Below are positions 62,152 through 64,000 of a stretch of DNA of 64,000 nt, one piece after another. The stretch is from Gammaproteobacteria bacterium (lineage in GTDB: Bacteria; Pseudomonadota; Gammaproteobacteria; Eutrophobiales; Eutrophobiaceae): assembly GCA_012103475.1 (NCBI GenBank), contig WLWS01000001.1:891881-955880 (forward strand). Reading direction: 5' to 3'. The notes below the pieces were generated by a model. It saw only the letters and a program-made list of their open reading frames with translations. It made no database searches and had not been told where the DNA came from. Position 1 is the stretch's first letter. Every line of letters starts with the position of its first letter. The position numbers and the translations under genes were made by a program.

Positions 62152-63957
62152 TTAGAGGGGTTCGTTTTGTTTTGCGGCAGGTAATTTCTCTCTCACCCAA
62201 TCTTGAAAATGTTTCACTAATACTTCCTTGTCAGAGAGAATACCGCGTTGGTAACCACTGGTTGCCAGACCTTTTTGCACTTCACTGGTAAGAAAATTAT
62301 CTTCTTTCTGTACCCGCCCGTTAATACGGTCGCTTAAATAGCGGGCCGCCCGCTCATTACGTTCAGTGCCGGGCAGAGCATAGTTACTGCCACGAAGCAG
62401 CATTTTACCGGGTGCCAATGGAATCATTTGCATAAAATCCATCTGCTCCGGAAACATATCGAAGAAGGTGTTTGGGAATAAGGTGTAATAAGTCCAGCGA
62501 TCCTGCATGTATTCAGGAAGGTGTGCGTATTTTGGTAATACTCTTTGATAATGTTCAGCGCTCCAGTTTCTCAAAGGTGTTTCTCGCATTCTATGACTCA
62601 AGCGGCAGACGCCATTCGGCAGAGGCTCGCGATCGTATTCAGGGTTCATCAATGCAGACAAGCCTTTATGGCCACCCGGAAAATGGTAATCCTCTACGTA
62701 ATTCTCCAGTCCGTTTTTCCAGTCTATATCGACAACTTCAGTCCAGAATTGCTGGCCTCCATACACTTCTGAACGAAGCGGCTGCATATCTTCTGTCTGG
62801 TAGACCTTAAATTCTTCGGCAACCGGTTCGAAACATTCGGCTACGCTCGGCCCCTCGCTTAAATAGCGTATATAAACGAAACCGAGGAAGACTTCTACAT
62901 CCAGCGCCTTGAGACCGAATTTCGATTTATCGTGTGGACGAAAAGACTCAGGCGCACCGACACCGATGCGCTGCCCATCGAGCCCATAGCTCCATCCGTG
63001 GTAAGGGCAAACCAGACGTCCGGCACATTCTCCCTGATGATCCTGAACAAGGGTGTGCGCCCGGTGAGAGCAGACGTTTTGATAAGCGGCAATTTTATTG
63101 TCATTTCCACGGACAACGAATGCCCTTTCATTAAACATGTCGTAACGGACATAGCTGCCGACTTTCGGTAAGTCACTGATGTGGCAAACCAGTTGCCAGG
63201 AAGGCATGAATATTTTCTGTCTTTCCTGTTCAAAGAACTCAGGACTGTCATAAATCCAGGCGGGAAGTGTATAAATTAATTCGTCCTCGTCGTCTCCAAT
63301 AAGTGTAGTGATTTTCTCTTTACGAACGGCATTTGAAAAACGCCAGGGGAAGACATTGACCAGATAGGAGTAAGTCCGTTGCACTGCGTTGTCACGCTCG
63401 AAACCATCGCCTTCAAATAGAATATCCGACCAGAAGCCATCCAGCATGCCCGCGAGTCCGTCGGCGAGGATATCGGCATCGACGCTGTCCTGTTTCTGGC
63501 CAGCAAGAACAATTTGCTCGCAAAGATCGTTTATGGTTTTGTAATAGGCGCGGTCACGCTCACCGCAAATTCGCTGATATTCTTTACGTGTGCGGGTTTC
63601 GGAAAGAAAGGCATACCAGACGGCGACTTTACGGGTTTCACTTATATTGGCGTTAAGGTTTGTGTCAATCAGCGCTTGCAGTTTCGCCCCTGGCTCATCA
63701 ATGGCTGAATTAACGGCGTCTTTAATCGCAAGTTCAAATTCTTCAGCCACGCTTTTAAGCGTTTCAAGAAGAAGTGACTCCTTACTATCAAAGTGAAAAT
63801 TTACCATTCCAGCGGTCATGCCAACCGGGCCGGCTATCTTTGCCAGAGTCAGGTTGGACAGACCATGTTTGCTAATAGCTGAGATGGTGGCATCAATAAG
63901 TAAACGCTTTCGTTCAGTTTGAATAGCCAGATTAATGCCTTTGCCAGATTGCGCCAT
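62152..63957 (-). CDS. Fusion of a BetI-like TetR regulator and a Rieske ring-hydroxylating oxygenase
   Basis: One uninterrupted 601-residue frame, preceded by TAGGGA, encodes two complete proteins. Residues 1-207 are a TetR regulator with helix-turn-helix at about 38-66 (LAKIAGPVGMTAGMVNFHF) and a full ligand domain (VAVWYAFLSETRTRKEYQRIC, AGMLDGFWSDILF), homologous along its length to the regulator at 39246-39878. A short linker (about 208-228) leads into a Rieske oxygenase alpha subunit with Cys296, His298, Cys317 and His320. The mononuclear iron motif ENYVEDYHFPGGH gives His425 and His430. The second half resembles glycine-betaine or carnitine-type demethylases. Fusion of a regulator to its likely catabolic enzyme would be PutA-like in logic; both functions are inferred from sequence. 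Confidence 0.88.
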   Translation of the reverse strand: MAQSGKGINLAIQTERKRLLIDATISAISKHGLSNLTLAKIAGPVGMTAGMVNFHFDSKESLLLETLKSVAEEFELAIKDAVNSAIDEPGAKLQALIDTNLNANISETRKVAVWYAFLSETRTRKEYQRICGERDRAYYKTINDLCEQIVLAGQKQDSVDADILADGLAGMLDGFWSDILFEGDGFERDNAVQRTYSYLVNVFPWRFSNAVRKEKITTLIGDDEDELIYTLPAWIYDSPEFFEQERQKIFMPSWQLVCHISDLPKVGSYVRYDMFNERAFVVRGNDNKIAAYQNVCSHRAHTLVQDHQGECAGRLVCPYHGWSYGLDGQRIGVGAPESFRPHDKSKFGLKALDVEVFLGFVYIRYLSEGPSVAECFEPVAEEFKVYQTEDMQPLRSEVYGGQQFWTEVVDIDWKNGLENYVEDYHFPGGHKGLSALMNPEYDREPLPNGVCRLSHRMRETPLRNWSAEHYQRVLPKYAHLPEYMQDRWTYYTLFPNTFFDMFPEQMDFMQMIPLAPGKMLLRGSNYALPGTERNERAARYLSDRINGRVQKEDNFLTSEVQKGLATSGYQRGILSDKEVLVKHFQDWVREKLPAAKQNEPL

Positions 63958-64000
63958 ATTTACATTCCCTACACAGAAGGGATTGATTTTAATGAACTAT

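Noticed and set aside
62152-63957. TetR-Rieske gene as two genes joined by error
   Set aside because: No stop, frame change or internal start with ribosome site is seen around residues 205-230, so the fusion is taken as real unless reads say otherwise.

Overview
The window looks like the chromosome of a Gram-negative gammaproteobacterium, probably marine and probably uncultured. This is inferred from the TonB-dependent receptor, lipoprotein signals, PEP-CTERM proteins, the potFGHI and gamma-glutamylpolyamine genes, and BetI-like regulators; no rRNA or tRNA is present to fix the taxonomy. No CRISPR array, phage module, integrase or transposase was recognised.

Region 1 (1-11.3 kb) is a visibly AT-rich accessory region. 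It holds a small redox cluster (two orphan small proteins, a GMC flavoprotein split by a frameshift, a VioB-like ferritin-fold protein, a type-3 copper tyrosinase), a divergent Nramp-like transporter, a luciferase-like monooxygenase cut by a TGA, a type IV pilin-like gene cut by a TAG and a lipoprotein. Three diverged copies of a ~125-bp dispersed repeat lie between these blocks (617-738, 6889-7022, 11061-11184).

Region 2 (11.3-24 kb) is a mosaic: a MORN-repeat surface protein with a secreted partner, two PEP-CTERM proteins, an alpha/beta hydrolase without a usable start, a reductive-dehalogenase-like Fe-S protein, a Baeyer-Villiger-type monooxygenase, a DUF1456 protein that seems to start at ATT, an NAD(P)-binding protein, a HAD phosphatase, a c-type cytochrome and a VanA-like Rieske oxygenase.

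Region 3 (24-50 kb) is the metabolic core, a polyamine/amine catabolic locus. One reverse operon encodes a gamma-glutamylputrescine synthetase-like enzyme, a putrescine-type transaminase, a tungsten-type aldehyde:ferredoxin oxidoreductase, an amidase and a PuuB-like oxidase, next to a convergent agmatinase gene. A second reverse operon encodes a BetI-like TetR regulator, an acyl-CoA dehydrogenase and PotFGHI. Divergent from it is a seven-gene operon: class III aminotransferase, two phytoene-desaturase-like flavoproteins, a GcvT/DmdA-like protein, an ADP-forming acyl-CoA synthetase, an enoyl-CoA hydratase and a second glutamine-synthetase-like enzyme. The same inverted repeat, TGAATGA-N4-TCATTCA, lies upstream of the puu-like operon and between the TetR operon and the seven-gene operon, so the three transcription units probably form one regulon: import, glutamylation, deamination/oxidation, CoA activation and beta-oxidation.

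Region 4 (50-64 kb) has a reverse operon (third phytoene-desaturase-like protein, MOSC protein, cupin, small hydrolase, GFA protein), a membrane/YHS pair, a TonB receptor, a beta-propeller protein with an exported SAM-hydrolase-fold protein, and a TPR-sulfotransferase. It ends with the most striking gene: one 601-residue ORF joining a complete BetI-like TetR regulator to a complete Rieske ring-hydroxylating oxygenase.
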